Source of the DNA: Deltaproteobacteria bacterium
GTDB lineage: Bacteria > Myxococcota_A > UBA9160 > UBA4427
NCBI GenBank assembly: GCA_016713665.1
Contig: JADJOR010000011.1
Span: 186,001 to 250,000 of the forward strand
Direction of reading: 5' to 3'
Length of the DNA stretch: 64,000 nt
Below are positions 25,504 to 34,890 of this stretch, in pieces; positions within the stretch are counted from its first letter, which is position 1, and the number at the start of each line of letters is the position of its first letter. A program made the position numbers and the translations under genes. The notes under the pieces are model-generated. The model was not told where the DNA came from. It saw only the letters and a list, made by a program, of their open reading frames with translations, and ran no database searches.

Positions 25504-27585
25504 TCATTTCGATGCGGAGGACGGCGCCCCCGGCGCCCCCGCCGGTGCCAGCGCGATCAGCGCGTTGCCCGGTCGCTGCGCCTGTCCGTAGCCCGAGCTG
25601 ATGAAGAGCCGGCCGTTGGCGACCATCGGCCCCGCCGTGCCCTGGATCCCGCCGCCTCGGGTCGTGCCGCCGCGGAGCGTCGTGAATTCCATCGCCGTAT
25701 CGAGCTGCCAGAGGACGTCGCCGTTCGCGCGATCGAGGGCGTAGACGACCCCGTCGACGCCGGCGGCGAAGACGACGCCGCCGGTCGCGAGCGGCGGTGC
25801 GCCGACGATGCCGACGCAGGGCGAGCGCTCCGCACACAGCTCCGCCCCGTTCGCCTGCCAGACGACCGCACCGTCCTTCGCCGAGAGCGCCTGGAGACCG
25901 GGCAGCGCGTCGCGCCCCTCGCCCTGCTCGTCGCCCTCGACCATGGCGGGCACGAAGAGGATGCCGCCGTCGCTCGCCATGCCGTAGCGGATGCCGCCCT
26001 GCGGTCCTCCGCGCACGATCGTCTTCTTCCAGACGAGCCGGCCCGTCGCCGCGTCGAGGGCGTGGAGGATGCCGGCCTTCTGTCCCGCGAAGACGAGATC
26101 CCGCCCTCCGACGTCGACGAGCATCGTCGTGCCCCCGAAATCCGTGTCCGGACCTTCGGGATCGGGGCAGCTCGAACGGGTCCCGAACGAGCACGCCGCG
26201 TTCCAGGCATCCTCCGCCTGGGCTTGATAGGTCCAGACGACGCGCCCCGTCGCGAGCTCGAGGGCGAGGATCGAATCGCTCATCGCCGTCGCGGGGCGGC
26301 TGTGGTTGTTGCCCGTGCCGACGAAGAGCAGGCCGCGCTTCTCGTCGAGGGTCGGCGTATTCCAGATGCTGGCGCCGGAGGGACCGCGGATCTCGGTCCC
26401 GACCGCGGTCCTGCCCGTCGTGCGCGGCGCCTCGGGGATGGTCGGCGTCCGCCAGAGGATCGCGCCCGTCCGGGCGTCGAGGGCGACGACGGCGCCCGAG
26501 TGGGTGCAGCAGGGGAAACCCGGGTCCATCGAGTTGATGTCGTCGTTCGAAGAGACCGGGACGAAGAGCCTGCCCGCATGCGCCGTGATCGAGCCGGTGA
26601 TCGACGCGTTCGGATGCGGATCGACGGACTGCTTCCAGAGTCGCGCGCCGGTCTCCGCATCCAGCGCGTACACGTTCGCCGCGCGATCGCCGAAGACGGC
26701 GCGCACGACGGGCTTCGCGCCGGCGCCGCCCGAGCCGGCATCCACGTCGATCGTGACCGCAGAACGGACCTCGGTCCCCGCCTTGAAATGCCAGCGCGTG
26801 CAGCCCGTCGCCTGATCGAGGGCGTAGACCGAGCCGTCGTGGCTCCCGACGAAGAGCGCTCCGCCGGCCGCCGTCGCCTGGGAGCGCAGCTGCGAGGACT
26901 CCGGAAACGCGACGACCCAGGCCACCGCGAGCTTCGAGACCCGGTCGCGCGGGATCCCTTCGCCGTCCGGCAGCGCGCGCAGATTGCGCGGCGTGCGCCC
27001 CCAGCTCGGATACGCGAGGTCGCTCCAGTCGAAGGCGCCCTGCCCGGGCTCGCAGCGCGGCGAGACCTGGTAGTCCCGCTCGGCCGCCGGCGAATCGAAG
27101 CGGACGCCCGTGAAGAACTCCGCCACCGCCCGGCGGCTCGCGTCGTCGAGCGGGCTCCCCATGCGGCGCATGTTGCCGACCGTGAGCGCGTCGTAGACGA
27201 AGCCCGGCGGCCGCCCGCGATTCTGCTCGAGCAGCGAGCCGAGGATCGGCAGGCTGTGGCAGACGGAGCAGTGCTCGGCGAAGACGGCGGCGCCATCGGG
27301 GGTGGGGGCGGAGGAGCGCGCGGCGCTAGTCGACCCGGCCGCGGCCGTCGAGGCCGATGAAGAAGGGGACGCCGGTGCATCCGAGGGTTCGGACACAAAC
27401 GGTCGTCGATCCGCGCAGGCCGGCACGAGAGCCAGCGCGAACACCAACGCGAGAACGGTCGCGACTGCGATCGCTGTCACGCGGGGGGAGGACCCGGCGG
27501 CTCCCTGCTCGCGACCAGAAAACTTCGGGGACACCCACGACTTCACGGATCTCACGAACACACTCCTCCCCATCGGTCGATGCAC
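25504..27585 (-). CDS. Secreted PQQ-type quinoprotein dehydrogenase with cytochrome c domain
   Basis: A 693-residue protein resembling cytochrome-linked polyvinyl-alcohol dehydrogenases. A hydrophobic export segment (about 37-57) ends in the lipobox-like ALVPAC. A Ser/Ala-rich linker precedes a c-type cytochrome domain with one haem site, CSVCH (about 106-110), and axial-Met candidates in MRRMGSP. An eight-bladed PQQ propeller with repeated ALDxxTG-W motifs follows, including DPGFPCCTHSG with adjacent cysteines. It should oxidise alcohol groups in the periplasm and pass electrons to the haem. No pqq synthesis genes are present. An ATG at 27573 is an alternative start. Confidence 0.85.
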   Translation of the reverse strand: MHRPMGRSVFVRSVKSWVSPKFSGREQGAAGSSPRVTAIAVATVLALVFALALVPACADRRPFVSEPSDAPASPSSSASTAAAGSTSAARSSAPTPDGAAVFAEHCSVCHSLPILGSLLEQNRGRPPGFVYDALTVGNMRRMGSPLDDASRRAVAEFFTGVRFDSPAAERDYQVSPRCEPGQGAFDWSDLAYPSWGRTPRNLRALPDGEGIPRDRVSKLAVAWVVAFPESSQLRSQATAAGGALFVGSHDGSVYALDQATGCTRWHFKAGTEVRSAVTIDVDAGSGGAGAKPVVRAVFGDRAANVYALDAETGARLWKQSVDPHPNASITGSITAHAGRLFVPVSSNDDINSMDPGFPCCTHSGAVVALDARTGAILWRTPTIPEAPRTTGRTAVGTEIRGPSGASIWNTPTLDEKRGLLFVGTGNNHSRPATAMSDSILALELATGRVVWTYQAQAEDAWNAACSFGTRSSCPDPEGPDTDFGGTTMLVDVGGRDLVFAGQKAGILHALDAATGRLVWKKTIVRGGPQGGIRYGMASDGGILFVPAMVEGDEQGEGRDALPGLQALSAKDGAVVWQANGAELCAERSPCVGIVGAPPLATGGVVFAAGVDGVVYALDRANGDVLWQLDTAMEFTTLRGGTTRGGGIQGTAGPMVANGRLFISSGYGQAQRPGNALIALAPAGAPGAPSSASK

Positions 27586-27681
27586 CAGGCCATCGTCCGC
27601 TCCATCGACCGGTCCATCGTCGAGCGAACCACTCGCGGACGACCGTTCGATCGAGCCGGGGGACGAGCGCGGAGGTCGCAG

Positions 27682-27757
27682 TGGCGCCCCGGGCAGGAAT
27701 CGAACCTGCGGCCCACTGCTTAGAAGGCAGTTGCTCTATCCGCTGAGCTACCGGGGC
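27682..27757 (-). tRNA. tRNA-Arg (anticodon UCU)
   Basis: A 73-nt cloverleaf plus an encoded CCA on the minus strand. The acceptor stem is GCCCCGG/CCGGGGC, the D-arm GCTC-AGCGGATA-GAGC, the anticodon arm ACTGC-CTTCTAA-GCAGT, and the T-arm GCAGG-TTCGATT-CCTGC. The anticodon UCU reads AGA/AGG, codons that are rare in this GC-rich DNA. Confidence 0.97.
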
Positions 27758-27782
27758 GACGGGGGGAAACGTACCGGAAAAC

Positions 27783-28579
27783 TCAAGACCGGCTCAGATC
27801 CGTCCGAGGCCGCCCGACCTCCCCGGCCCGCCCCCGTCCCCGTCCCCGTCCCCGCCAGCGCGGCACGAAGAGCGGCGTCCGTGCGCGCCAGGCCCGGTAG
27901 TCCGCGCCGAAATGCGCGAGCAGGTCGCGCTCCTCGAAGACGATCGCGACGAGGATGTAGGCGGTCGTCCCGGCGGCCATCAGGAGATGGCCGACGCTCA
28001 TCTGCGGCGTCGCCCAGAAGAACAGGAACCAGCCGAGGTAGAGGGGGTGGCGCACGTGGCGATAGAGCCCGGGCGTCGCGAAGGGGCGATGGGTATAGGG
28101 CATGGCGCGCAGTGCGAGCCAGGCCTGCCGGAGGCCGAACAGGTCGAAGTGGTCGATCAGGAAGGTCGCGTAGAGGATCGTGCCGATGCCCAGCAGGAAC
28201 GCGCCCTGCGCGAGCCCGCGGGCGAACGGGCTCGCGACGGCAAAGACGCTCGCCGGCATCGGCTGCCAGAATGCGAAGAGCGCGATCATCGCGAGGCTGC
28301 TCGCGAAGACATAGACGCTGCGCTCGGCCTCGGCGGGGGACGATCCGGGTCCAGACCCGCTTGAAGCCGGGGCGCGCCATCACGCTGTGCTGCAGCGCAA
28401 AGAGGCCGAGCAGGGCCAGGTTGCCGAGCAGTGCGCGCGTCATCCCCGGCGCGGATCCCGAATCGATCGACTTCGGCACGATCCAGCCCGTCATGAAGCC
28501 GGCCGCATAGAGGAAGACGCCCAGGAAGAGCGAATAAGCGAACAGGCCGAACAGAGAAGACCAGGATTCGACGGGTCAT
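27783..28579 (-). pseudogene. mddA: Twice-frameshifted mddA-like methanethiol S-methyltransferase (NnrU/ICMT family)
   Basis: Three consecutive minus-strand frames together give one membrane methyltransferase of about 264 residues. The first is ATG at 28579 with MTRRILVF. The second gives LFGLFAYSLFLGVFLYAAGF, VPKSIDSG and ALQHSVMARPGFKR. The third gives SLAMIALFAFWQPMPA, INHFDLFGLRQ-like HFDLFGLRQAW and YRHVRHPLYLGWFLFFWATP. The joins are single extra bases near 28556-28560 and in a run of five G at 28335-28339. MddA makes dimethyl sulfide from methanethiol and S-adenosylmethionine. Either the gene is dead or the assembly carries two homopolymer-type errors. The C-terminus ends in an Arg/Gly tail from a CCCCGT repeat. 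Confidence 0.8.
27832..27855. repeat. CCCCGT hexanucleotide repeat
   Basis: Three copies of CCCCGT and one CCCCGC at the 3' end of the mddA-like reading frame. They encode alternating Arg/Gly on the minus strand, beyond the conserved methyltransferase core. Confidence 0.85.
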
Positions 28580-28678
28580 GGCTCTCTCCGATCCGAGGCG
28601 CGCCCGGGCGCGGACGGCTTCGACTCGGGGCGGAGATCGCCGCAGGACCGCGGATCGGATCAACGTCGTTTCGGACGC

Positions 28679-29710
28679 CTAGGCCTGCTCGACCTCCATC
28701 CCATCGATCTTCGCGAGGCGCACGATCAGGTCCTCGACCCGCGAGCTGTAGCCCCACTCGTTGTCGTACCAGGCGATCACCTTCGCCATGCGCCCGTCGA
28801 TCACCTGGGTGAGCGGCGCATCGAAGATCGAGGAGTGGCTGTTGCCGATGATGTCCGAGGAGACGATCGGGTCGGTCGTGTACTCGAGGATTCCCCGCAG
28901 CGGCCCCTCAGCCGCGCGCTTCATGGCGGCGTTGATCGACGCCTGCGTCGCGTCGCGCTCGAGCTCGACCGTCAGGTCGACGACGCTGCCGTCGGCGACC
29001 GGGACGCGCATCGCGAGACCGTCGAGTCGCCCCTTCAGCGCCGGGATGACCTCGCCGATCGCGATCGCCGCCCCGGTCGAGGTCGGGACGATGTTGGTCG
29101 CAGCGTTGCGCGAACGGCGCAGGTCGCTCTTGTGGGGGGCGTCGATCAGCCGCTGGTCGGAGGTGTAGGCGTGGACGGTGCTCAGCAGACCGCGCTTCAC
29201 GCCGAATGCGTCGTGGAGGACCTTGACGACCGGAGCGGCACAGTTCGTCGTGCAGCTCGCGTTGCTGATGATGCGGGAGTCGGCGGTCACGACGTGATCG
29301 TTCACGCCCATCACGAGGGTCGCCGCGAGCGGATCCTTGCAGGGGACCGTCAGGATCACGCGCTTCGCCCCCGCCACGAGATGCTGCTCGAGCTGGGCGA
29401 GCTTGCGGAAGACGCCCGTCGCCTCGACGACGTAGTCGACCTTGAGCTCCTTCCACGGAAGCTTCGCGGGGTCCTTCTCGGAGAGGATCAGGAACGGATC
29501 GCCGTCGATGTTCATGGTGCCGTCCGAGAGCCCGACCTGGCCCGGGTAGCGGCCGTGGATGCTGTCGAAGCGGAATGCGTAGAGCAGCGCCTCGGGCGGG
29601 GCGACGTCGTTGACGGCGACCAGGTCGAAATGGCGTCGGAGCTTGGCGATGCGGGTGATCGTGCGTCCGATCCGGCCGAATCCGTTGATCGCGATCCTCG
29701 GAATGCTCAT
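28679..29710 (-). CDS. gap: Glyceraldehyde-3-phosphate dehydrogenase, type I
   Basis: A 343-residue glycolytic/gluconeogenic enzyme converting glyceraldehyde 3-phosphate, phosphate and NAD(P)+ to 1,3-bisphosphoglycerate. The N-terminal NAD fold opens with INGFGRIGR. The catalytic Cys is C153 in SNASCTTNC, the base His is in STVHAYTSDQ, and the C-terminal motif WYDNEWGYSSR is intact. The ATG at 29710 has GGGAGGAG upstream. The tail VRLAKIDGMEVEQA is slightly longer than usual. No pgk or tpi neighbour is present, so the gene stands alone here. Confidence 0.97.
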   Translation of the reverse strand: MSIPRIAINGFGRIGRTITRIAKLRRHFDLVAVNDVAPPEALLYAFRFDSIHGRYPGQVGLSDGTMNIDGDPFLILSEKDPAKLPWKELKVDYVVEATGVFRKLAQLEQHLVAGAKRVILTVPCKDPLAATLVMGVNDHVVTADSRIISNASCTTNCAAPVVKVLHDAFGVKRGLLSTVHAYTSDQRLIDAPHKSDLRRSRNAATNIVPTSTGAAIAIGEVIPALKGRLDGLAMRVPVADGSVVDLTVELERDATQASINAAMKRAAEGPLRGILEYTTDPIVSSDIIGNSHSSIFDAPLTQVIDGRMAKVIAWYDNEWGYSSRVEDLIVRLAKIDGMEVEQA

Positions 29711-29889
29711 CTGGACTCCTCCCATCGAATCAGGCTCGCAACCTAGCAGATGCGGCGTGCCGACACGGATCGGGTTCGGCCCGAGATCCAAGCGAATCGC
29801 GTGGACAGATGGGATCCGGCGAGCGACCATGAGCTCGTCCGGGACGCTCCATCGCAATCTCGCTTCGGATTCCTCGAGAGGGAGAACGA

Positions 29890-31713
29890 ATGTCGCTCTT
29901 CGCCTCACCCCGACTCGTCGGCGTGGTCGACTCGCTGCTGCCGAGCTGGGTGACCGGCGATTGCGATCGGCTGACCCTCAATCGGGCTCGCCTGATCGTC
30001 GGGACCGTGCTCGGCGCGATCGTCTTCGCCCTCGTGAGCGGGACCTTTCATGCGTTCACCGACACCCGCCAGCGGGCCCTCTTCAATTTCGCCTGCGCCC
30101 CGCTCGGTCTCCTCGTGATCGCCTTTCCCCATTGGATGGGCCGTCTTGCGCAGAGCCGCGCTCGACGCGGCCTTCCTGCCGGTCCGCTCGCCGTCCGAGC
30201 GATGCTCGACGTCTTCCTCGGCATCCTCCTGATCGCCATGCTGATCGGTCCCCTTCTCTCGGCCAATCCCTTCAACGTCCCGGTCGCGATCGCGACCCTG
30301 CCGTTTCTGGCCGCGACCCTCGGCGGCCTGCGCTCGGGCTTTTTCTGGACGGCGATCACGCTGACGGCGCTGTCCGGGATGACGGCCGCGGTCTGGGGAG
30401 ATCCGGTCCGGGAGCTGGTCGGCTGGAACGCGGTCGTCGTGGCCTGTGTGGTCGGCATCGGGGGCTGCGTCGCCGAGGCGGCACGCGAGCAGGCGCGGCG
30501 GGATGCGGACGCCTCGAGCCTCGAGGCGTCGGATCTCGCACGCTCGCGTGACGAAGCCCACGCCGAGCTCCGGGCGAGCCGTGAGCTCCTGGCTCACGCC
30601 TTCCGCCGCATGCCCGCGATGCTGATCCTTTCGGACCTCGCCACCGGTCGCATCATCGACGTCAACGAATGCTTCGAGCGGCTCTCCGGCTGGAAGCTCG
30701 ACGAGGCGCGGGGCCGCACCCTTTCGGACCTCGATGCCTGGGTCTCTCCCGACGATCGGGAGCGGCTGATCGCCGTCATGCTCGACGGCGGTCAGTCGAA
30801 GGACATCGAGATCCTCCTTCGGACGCGCTCCGGGGGCGAGGTCTGGCTGCTCGCCGCCGCCGATGTCCTCGAGATGAACGGCCGCGCCCACGTGCTGGCC
30901 CAGGGCATCGACATCACCGACCGCAAGCGCGCCGAGCAGGCCCTCGCCACCTCGCGCAAGCAGCTCGAGGAGCGCGTGGTCGAGGGGGACGAGCAGCTGC
31001 GCGCCTCCCGGCGCGAGCTGCGTCATCAACGGCAGCTCGCCTCGATCGGCACCCTCGCCGCCGGCATCGCCCATCAGATCAACAACCCGATCGCGTCGAT
31101 CATGGCCTCTGCGGAGTTCGCCTTGATCGCCGCGCAGGACGACGAGTCGAAGGGGACGGCGATCCGGGAGGAGGCGCTGCGCGCGGCGATCTCCGAGGCG
31201 ACGCGTTGCGGTCAGATCGTGAAGAACGTGCTGCGCTTCGCACGCCAGCAGCCGACGGCGCGCTGGGTCGAGAGCATCGGACCGGTCGTCCTGCGGGCGG
31301 TCACGATCTGCCGCGACTACGTCGGCGAGCACGGAGGCGAGCTGCGCGTCGAGATCGAGGACGCGCGGTTGCCGGTGCTCATGAGCCCGATCGAGATCGA
31401 GCAGGTCCTCGTCAATCTGATCCGCAACGCGGCCGAGGCACTCGATGGCGGCGGATCCATCGGCGTGCGCGTCGACCGACGTCAGGATCGGGTCGAGATC
31501 GCGATCGACGACGATGGCCGGGGGATGCCGAAGGCGCTCCTCGACCGCGTCTTCGAGCCCTTCTACACGACCCGCGTGCAGGAGGGCGGAACGGGCCTCG
31601 GCCTCGCCGTCGCCCACGGCGTGATCGTCGATCACGGCGGCGAGATCCACGTCGAGAGCGAGGTCGGCAAGGGCACGTGGGTCCGCATCCTGCTACCCCT
31701 CGCTCCGTCCTGA
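29890..31713 (+). CDS. Membrane PAS sensor histidine kinase
   Basis: A 607-residue sensor. Five to six hydrophobic helices occupy about 33-190, a coiled coil covers about 195-235, and a PAS domain with PAC follows (about 235-350, ITDRKRAEQALATSRKQLEER). The HisKA dimerisation box holds the phospho-acceptor H395 in AAGIAHQINNP. The HATPase domain shows the N box NLIRNAAEAL, G1 DDGRGMPK and G2 GTGLGLAVAHG. No receiver domain or response-regulator gene is adjacent, so it is an orphan kinase. GAGGGAG precedes the ATG. The ligand is unknown; the membrane helices lack a large periplasmic loop, suggesting sensing in or near the membrane. Confidence 0.93.
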   Translation: MSLFASPRLVGVVDSLLPSWVTGDCDRLTLNRARLIVGTVLGAIVFALVSGTFHAFTDTRQRALFNFACAPLGLLVIAFPHWMGRLAQSRARRGLPAGPLAVRAMLDVFLGILLIAMLIGPLLSANPFNVPVAIATLPFLAATLGGLRSGFFWTAITLTALSGMTAAVWGDPVRELVGWNAVVVACVVGIGGCVAEAAREQARRDADASSLEASDLARSRDEAHAELRASRELLAHAFRRMPAMLILSDLATGRIIDVNECFERLSGWKLDEARGRTLSDLDAWVSPDDRERLIAVMLDGGQSKDIEILLRTRSGGEVWLLAAADVLEMNGRAHVLAQGIDITDRKRAEQALATSRKQLEERVVEGDEQLRASRRELRHQRQLASIGTLAAGIAHQINNPIASIMASAEFALIAAQDDESKGTAIREEALRAAISEATRCGQIVKNVLRFARQQPTARWVESIGPVVLRAVTICRDYVGEHGGELRVEIEDARLPVLMSPIEIEQVLVNLIRNAAEALDGGGSIGVRVDRRQDRVEIAIDDDGRGMPKALLDRVFEPFYTTRVQEGGTGLGLAVAHGVIVDHGGEIHVESEVGKGTWVRILLPLAPS

Positions 31714-31767
31714 GCGGCCGCACGCGACGCAAGCATCAGACCGGGAGACCAGGCCAAGGAGCAGACG

Positions 31768-33468
31768 ATGTCGGACCTGATCGTGACGGGCGGGACGTTG
31801 ATCGACGGAAGCGGGAGCCCGGCTCGGCGCGCAGACGTGCGCGTCCGGGGCGGCGTCATCGCCGAGGTCGGACCGGATCTCGCGCCGCAGGGCGAGGTCG
31901 TGGTCGACGCACGCGGGGCGTACGTGACCCCCGGCTTCATCGACAGTCATACCCACCTCGACCCGACGATGTTCTGGGATCCGGCCTGCGATCCGATGCC
32001 GCAGCACGGCGTCACGACGGCGCTGCTCGGCAACTGCTCGCTCTCCCTCGCCCCCGTCCGCCCCGAGCATCTCGAGGAGGTCATGGACGTCTTCTGCTTC
32101 ATCGAGGACATGCCCATCGAGGAGTTCCGGAGCGGCATCCCCTGGACCTGGCAGACCTGGCGCGAGTACCGCGACGCGATGAACGCGAAGGGGGCCGCGC
32201 TCAACATGGCCTCGCTGATCGGCCACTCGATGCTGCGCATCTTCGTGATGGGCCCGGACGCCTGGACGCGGGCGGCGACCGAGGCGGAGATCCGGGCGAT
32301 GTGCGCTGAGCTCGGCGATGCCCTCGCCGGCGGCTGTTACGGGCTCTCGACCTCCTTCTTCGACGTCGATCGCGCGGCGCGCCCCGTGCCGAGCCGCCTC
32401 GCCGATCAGGCCGAGCTCACGGCCCTGGCCGACACCCTCGGCCGCGCGGGCCACGGCTTCGTCGAGTACATCCCGAACCAGACCGGCGACGATCCCCTCG
32501 GCGAGATGAAGCGCATGGCCGAGCTGCTCGGCCCGCGCGGCGTCCGCTCGATCTGGAACGGCCTGCTCCATACGGATCTCAACCCCGCCCGCGCCCGCGA
32601 GCTGATCGAGTACACCGCCTCCCTCGCGCAGTACGGCGCGCCCGTCTGGCCGATCGTCTCACCGCGAACGATCGATTTCAACGTCGACTGGGACCAGACC
32701 ATGGTCTTCATGATGCTGCCGAAGGGCTGGAACCAGGTCATGCTCGTGAAGGGCGAAGCGCGCGGCGCACGCCTGCGCGATCCCGCCTGGCGCGCAGTCG
32801 CCAGAGAAGAGTGGGACGCCGTCGACAAGTCGCTCTTCCCGAATACGCGGATCGAGCACGTGCGCTTCACGTCGGTCACGCGGCGCGAGAACGAGCCTTG
32901 GCTCGGCAAGAGCCTGGCGGATCTGGTCGCCGCGCGCGGAGGTCATCCCTCCGACGTGTTCGCCGACTGGCTGCTCGAGAACGATCTCGAGCCGGGGGTC
33001 GTCGCGATGGGGGTCGGGAACGGCAACGTCGAAGGCGTCGCCGAGATGCTCCGTGACGAGCGGACCCTCGTCAGCGCGAGCGATGCCGGGGCCCACGTCC
33101 AGATGATGTGCGCCGCGGGGGACACCACCCTCTTCCTGACCCGCCACGTCCGCGAACGCGGCGACTTCACCCTCGAGCGCGCGATCTACGAGCTGACCGG
33201 CCGCCAGTCGGAGAGTCTCGGCTTCCACGACCGGGGCTTCCTCCGACCCGGCTACGCAGGCGACCTCACGGTCTTCGAGCTCGAGCGGCTCGCCTGGGAG
33301 AAGGACGTGTTCGTGCGCGACCTGCCCTCCGGCGGAAGACGGCTGCGACGGCCCGAGGGCGGCTACCGGGCCACGGCGGTCAACGGGGTCCTGACCCAGC
33401 GCGACGGGAAGCTGACCGGGGCGATACCGGGTCGGGTCCTCGACTCACGGGTCCGTCCGCCGCGCTGA
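31768..33468 (+). CDS. Amidohydrolase, N-acyl-D-amino-acid deacylase type
   Basis: A 566-residue metal-dependent hydrolase of the D-aminoacylase branch. Typical features are LIVTGGTLIDGSGSPARRADV, the metal-binding HxH in FIDSHTHLDPTMFWDP, and the later metal/catalytic regions SLIGHSMLR and SASDAGAHVQMM, with the closing beta-sandwich GRVLDSRVRPPR. In this window a second member lies at 39686-41392, only moderately similar. Members of this group occur in many copies in environmental genomes and their substrates are mostly unknown, so deacylase activity is only the family default. AGGAG lies 5 nt before the ATG. Confidence 0.88.
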   Translation: MSDLIVTGGTLIDGSGSPARRADVRVRGGVIAEVGPDLAPQGEVVVDARGAYVTPGFIDSHTHLDPTMFWDPACDPMPQHGVTTALLGNCSLSLAPVRPEHLEEVMDVFCFIEDMPIEEFRSGIPWTWQTWREYRDAMNAKGAALNMASLIGHSMLRIFVMGPDAWTRAATEAEIRAMCAELGDALAGGCYGLSTSFFDVDRAARPVPSRLADQAELTALADTLGRAGHGFVEYIPNQTGDDPLGEMKRMAELLGPRGVRSIWNGLLHTDLNPARARELIEYTASLAQYGAPVWPIVSPRTIDFNVDWDQTMVFMMLPKGWNQVMLVKGEARGARLRDPAWRAVAREEWDAVDKSLFPNTRIEHVRFTSVTRRENEPWLGKSLADLVAARGGHPSDVFADWLLENDLEPGVVAMGVGNGNVEGVAEMLRDERTLVSASDAGAHVQMMCAAGDTTLFLTRHVRERGDFTLERAIYELTGRQSESLGFHDRGFLRPGYAGDLTVFELERLAWEKDVFVRDLPSGGRRLRRPEGGYRATAVNGVLTQRDGKLTGAIPGRVLDSRVRPPR

Positions 33469-33705
33469 GATCGATCTCACGAACCATCCGAAGGCTAAAG
33501 GACCCGATTCGTCGCCAGGACTGGGACCCCCTTCTCCGCAATCTCCCCGAAGGGCCTCGATTTCCAGCGCCCCCGGCATTCGACCAGAATCAAAAACCCC
33601 GAAGGGAATCAAGCACTTGCACTGAAAAGCGGGCGCCGGCGGGGACACCGGACGCTATGCTGACTCGCGTTCCAGGCTTGGCCTCCAACTCCGCGAGAGA
33701 TCCCG
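33469..33705. other. Intergenic region with repeated CCCCGAAGGG
   Basis: This 237-bp gap is less GC-rich than its surroundings. The 10-mer CCCCGAAGGG occurs twice (33545-33554 and 33597-33606). It probably holds the terminator of the amidohydrolase gene and the promoter of the small regulator; no convincing -35/-10 pair was found. Confidence 0.4.
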
Positions 33706-33948
33706 ATGAACCGCATTCGTGCTGCACGACAAGCCCTCGGCTGGACCCAGAACGATCTCGCAGAGCGCGCGAACGTCAGCCCGCGCACGATCCACGCCGT
33801 CGAAAAGGGTCGACCGTGTCGCCAGGCCACGAAGCGACACATCCTCAACGCACTCGGCGTGCCCTGGGAAATGCGCGACGAGTATTTCGTGCGTGTGCGC
33901 AGTGTCCGACCCACGCCGGCCGTGGCCGTCGAGGTTCGCAGCGCCTAA
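33706..33948 (+). CDS. Small XRE-family helix-turn-helix regulator
   Basis: An 80-residue protein almost wholly made of a Cro/C1-type helix-turn-helix (residues about 3-58: AARQALGWTQNDLAERANVSPRTIHAVEKG written in parts as ARQALGWTQNDLAERA and VSPRTIHAVEKG). A short Val/Arg/Pro tail follows. GAGAG precedes the ATG. No toxin or other partner gene is next to it, so an antitoxin role is not supported; it may be autoregulatory or control the SDR gene 115 bp downstream. Confidence 0.85.
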   Translation: MNRIRAARQALGWTQNDLAERANVSPRTIHAVEKGRPCRQATKRHILNALGVPWEMRDEYFVRVRSVRPTPAVAVEVRSA

Positions 33949-34062
33949 CAGCTCCCGATCGAGCGGCCTCCTCCCGACGCCGCACACGTCGAAGCGGCTC
34001 GTCGACCGTCGACGGTGATCCCCGCCGAGCTCCCCTTCTCCCCTCGCCTCGGAGGATGAATC

Positions 34063-34839
34063 CTGGACTTCGCTCCCCGCCTCGGACGCCCCGCGACCGG
34101 CGTCATCGTCACCGGCGGCGCCTCGGGTCTCGGACGCGCGAGCGCAGAGGCCCTGGCGGCCGTCGGTCGTCCGGTCGCGATCTGGGACCTCGACGCCGGA
34201 CGCTGCCTCGAGATCGCCGACGGAATCCGCGATCGATACGGCGTCTCGACCTCGGGCCTCGCCGTCGACGTGCGCGATCCGGCGACCCTCGCGGCCGCCT
34301 GCGACGCGACCCGACGCGCGCTGCCGTCGATCGGCGGCTTCGTCCACGCCGCCGGCATCGTCGATACGGAATCCCTCGATGGCCTCACCGCCGAGCGCTT
34401 CGACAACGGCCTCGCAATCCATCTTCGACCGGTCGCGCTCCTCGCAAAGCTCCTCCTCCCCGACCTCGCCGCGAATCCCGGCTCGGCGATCGTCGCCTTC
34501 GCGTCGATCAACGCCACCCTCGGCAATGCGATGAACCCCATCTACAGCGCGGCGAAGGGCGGCGTCCTTTCCCTCGTGCGATCCCTCGCCGACCGCCTGG
34601 CCCGGGACGGGGTCCGCATCAACGCCATCTCGCCCGGTCAGATCCGGACCCCGATGATGAAGCCGGCGCTGGACAACCTGGGCGACGCGGCCTTTACCCG
34701 TCGCATCCTGCTCGGCCGGATCGGCGAGCCGGCCGAGATCGGACGGACCGTGAGATTCCTCCTGTCAGAGGAAGCGAGCTACATCACGGCCAGCGAATTC
34801 GTCGTGGACGGCGGCAACATCTCGTCTCAACGGATGTAA
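34063..34839 (+). CDS. SDR-family oxidoreductase with apparent CTG start
   Basis: A 258-residue classical SDR: TGGASGLGRA nucleotide motif at about residue 18, active Ser near FASINATLGNA, and Tyr/Lys in IYSAAKGG, then ISPGQIRTPMM and VDGGNISS at the end. The frame is closed by a TGA at 34057-34059, so translation must begin after it. The first usable codon is CTG at 34063, giving (M)DFAPRLGRPATGVIVTGGAS, 7 nt after a perfect GGAGG. The first ATG in frame is not until about residue 70-110, which would delete the cofactor site. An ATG at 34056 reads another frame and ends without similarity. Confidence 0.88.
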   Translation: MDFAPRLGRPATGVIVTGGASGLGRASAEALAAVGRPVAIWDLDAGRCLEIADGIRDRYGVSTSGLAVDVRDPATLAAACDATRRALPSIGGFVHAAGIVDTESLDGLTAERFDNGLAIHLRPVALLAKLLLPDLAANPGSAIVAFASINATLGNAMNPIYSAAKGGVLSLVRSLADRLARDGVRINAISPGQIRTPMMKPALDNLGDAAFTRRILLGRIGEPAEIGRTVRFLLSEEASYITASEFVVDGGNISSQRM

Positions 34840-34890
34840 TATGGGCCGGGCCGATCGACCTCGATCGGACGCTTGTGAACGGGAGATCCA

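Noticed and set aside
33706..33948. Small XRE protein as an antitoxin.
   Set aside because: No toxin-like gene lies on either side.
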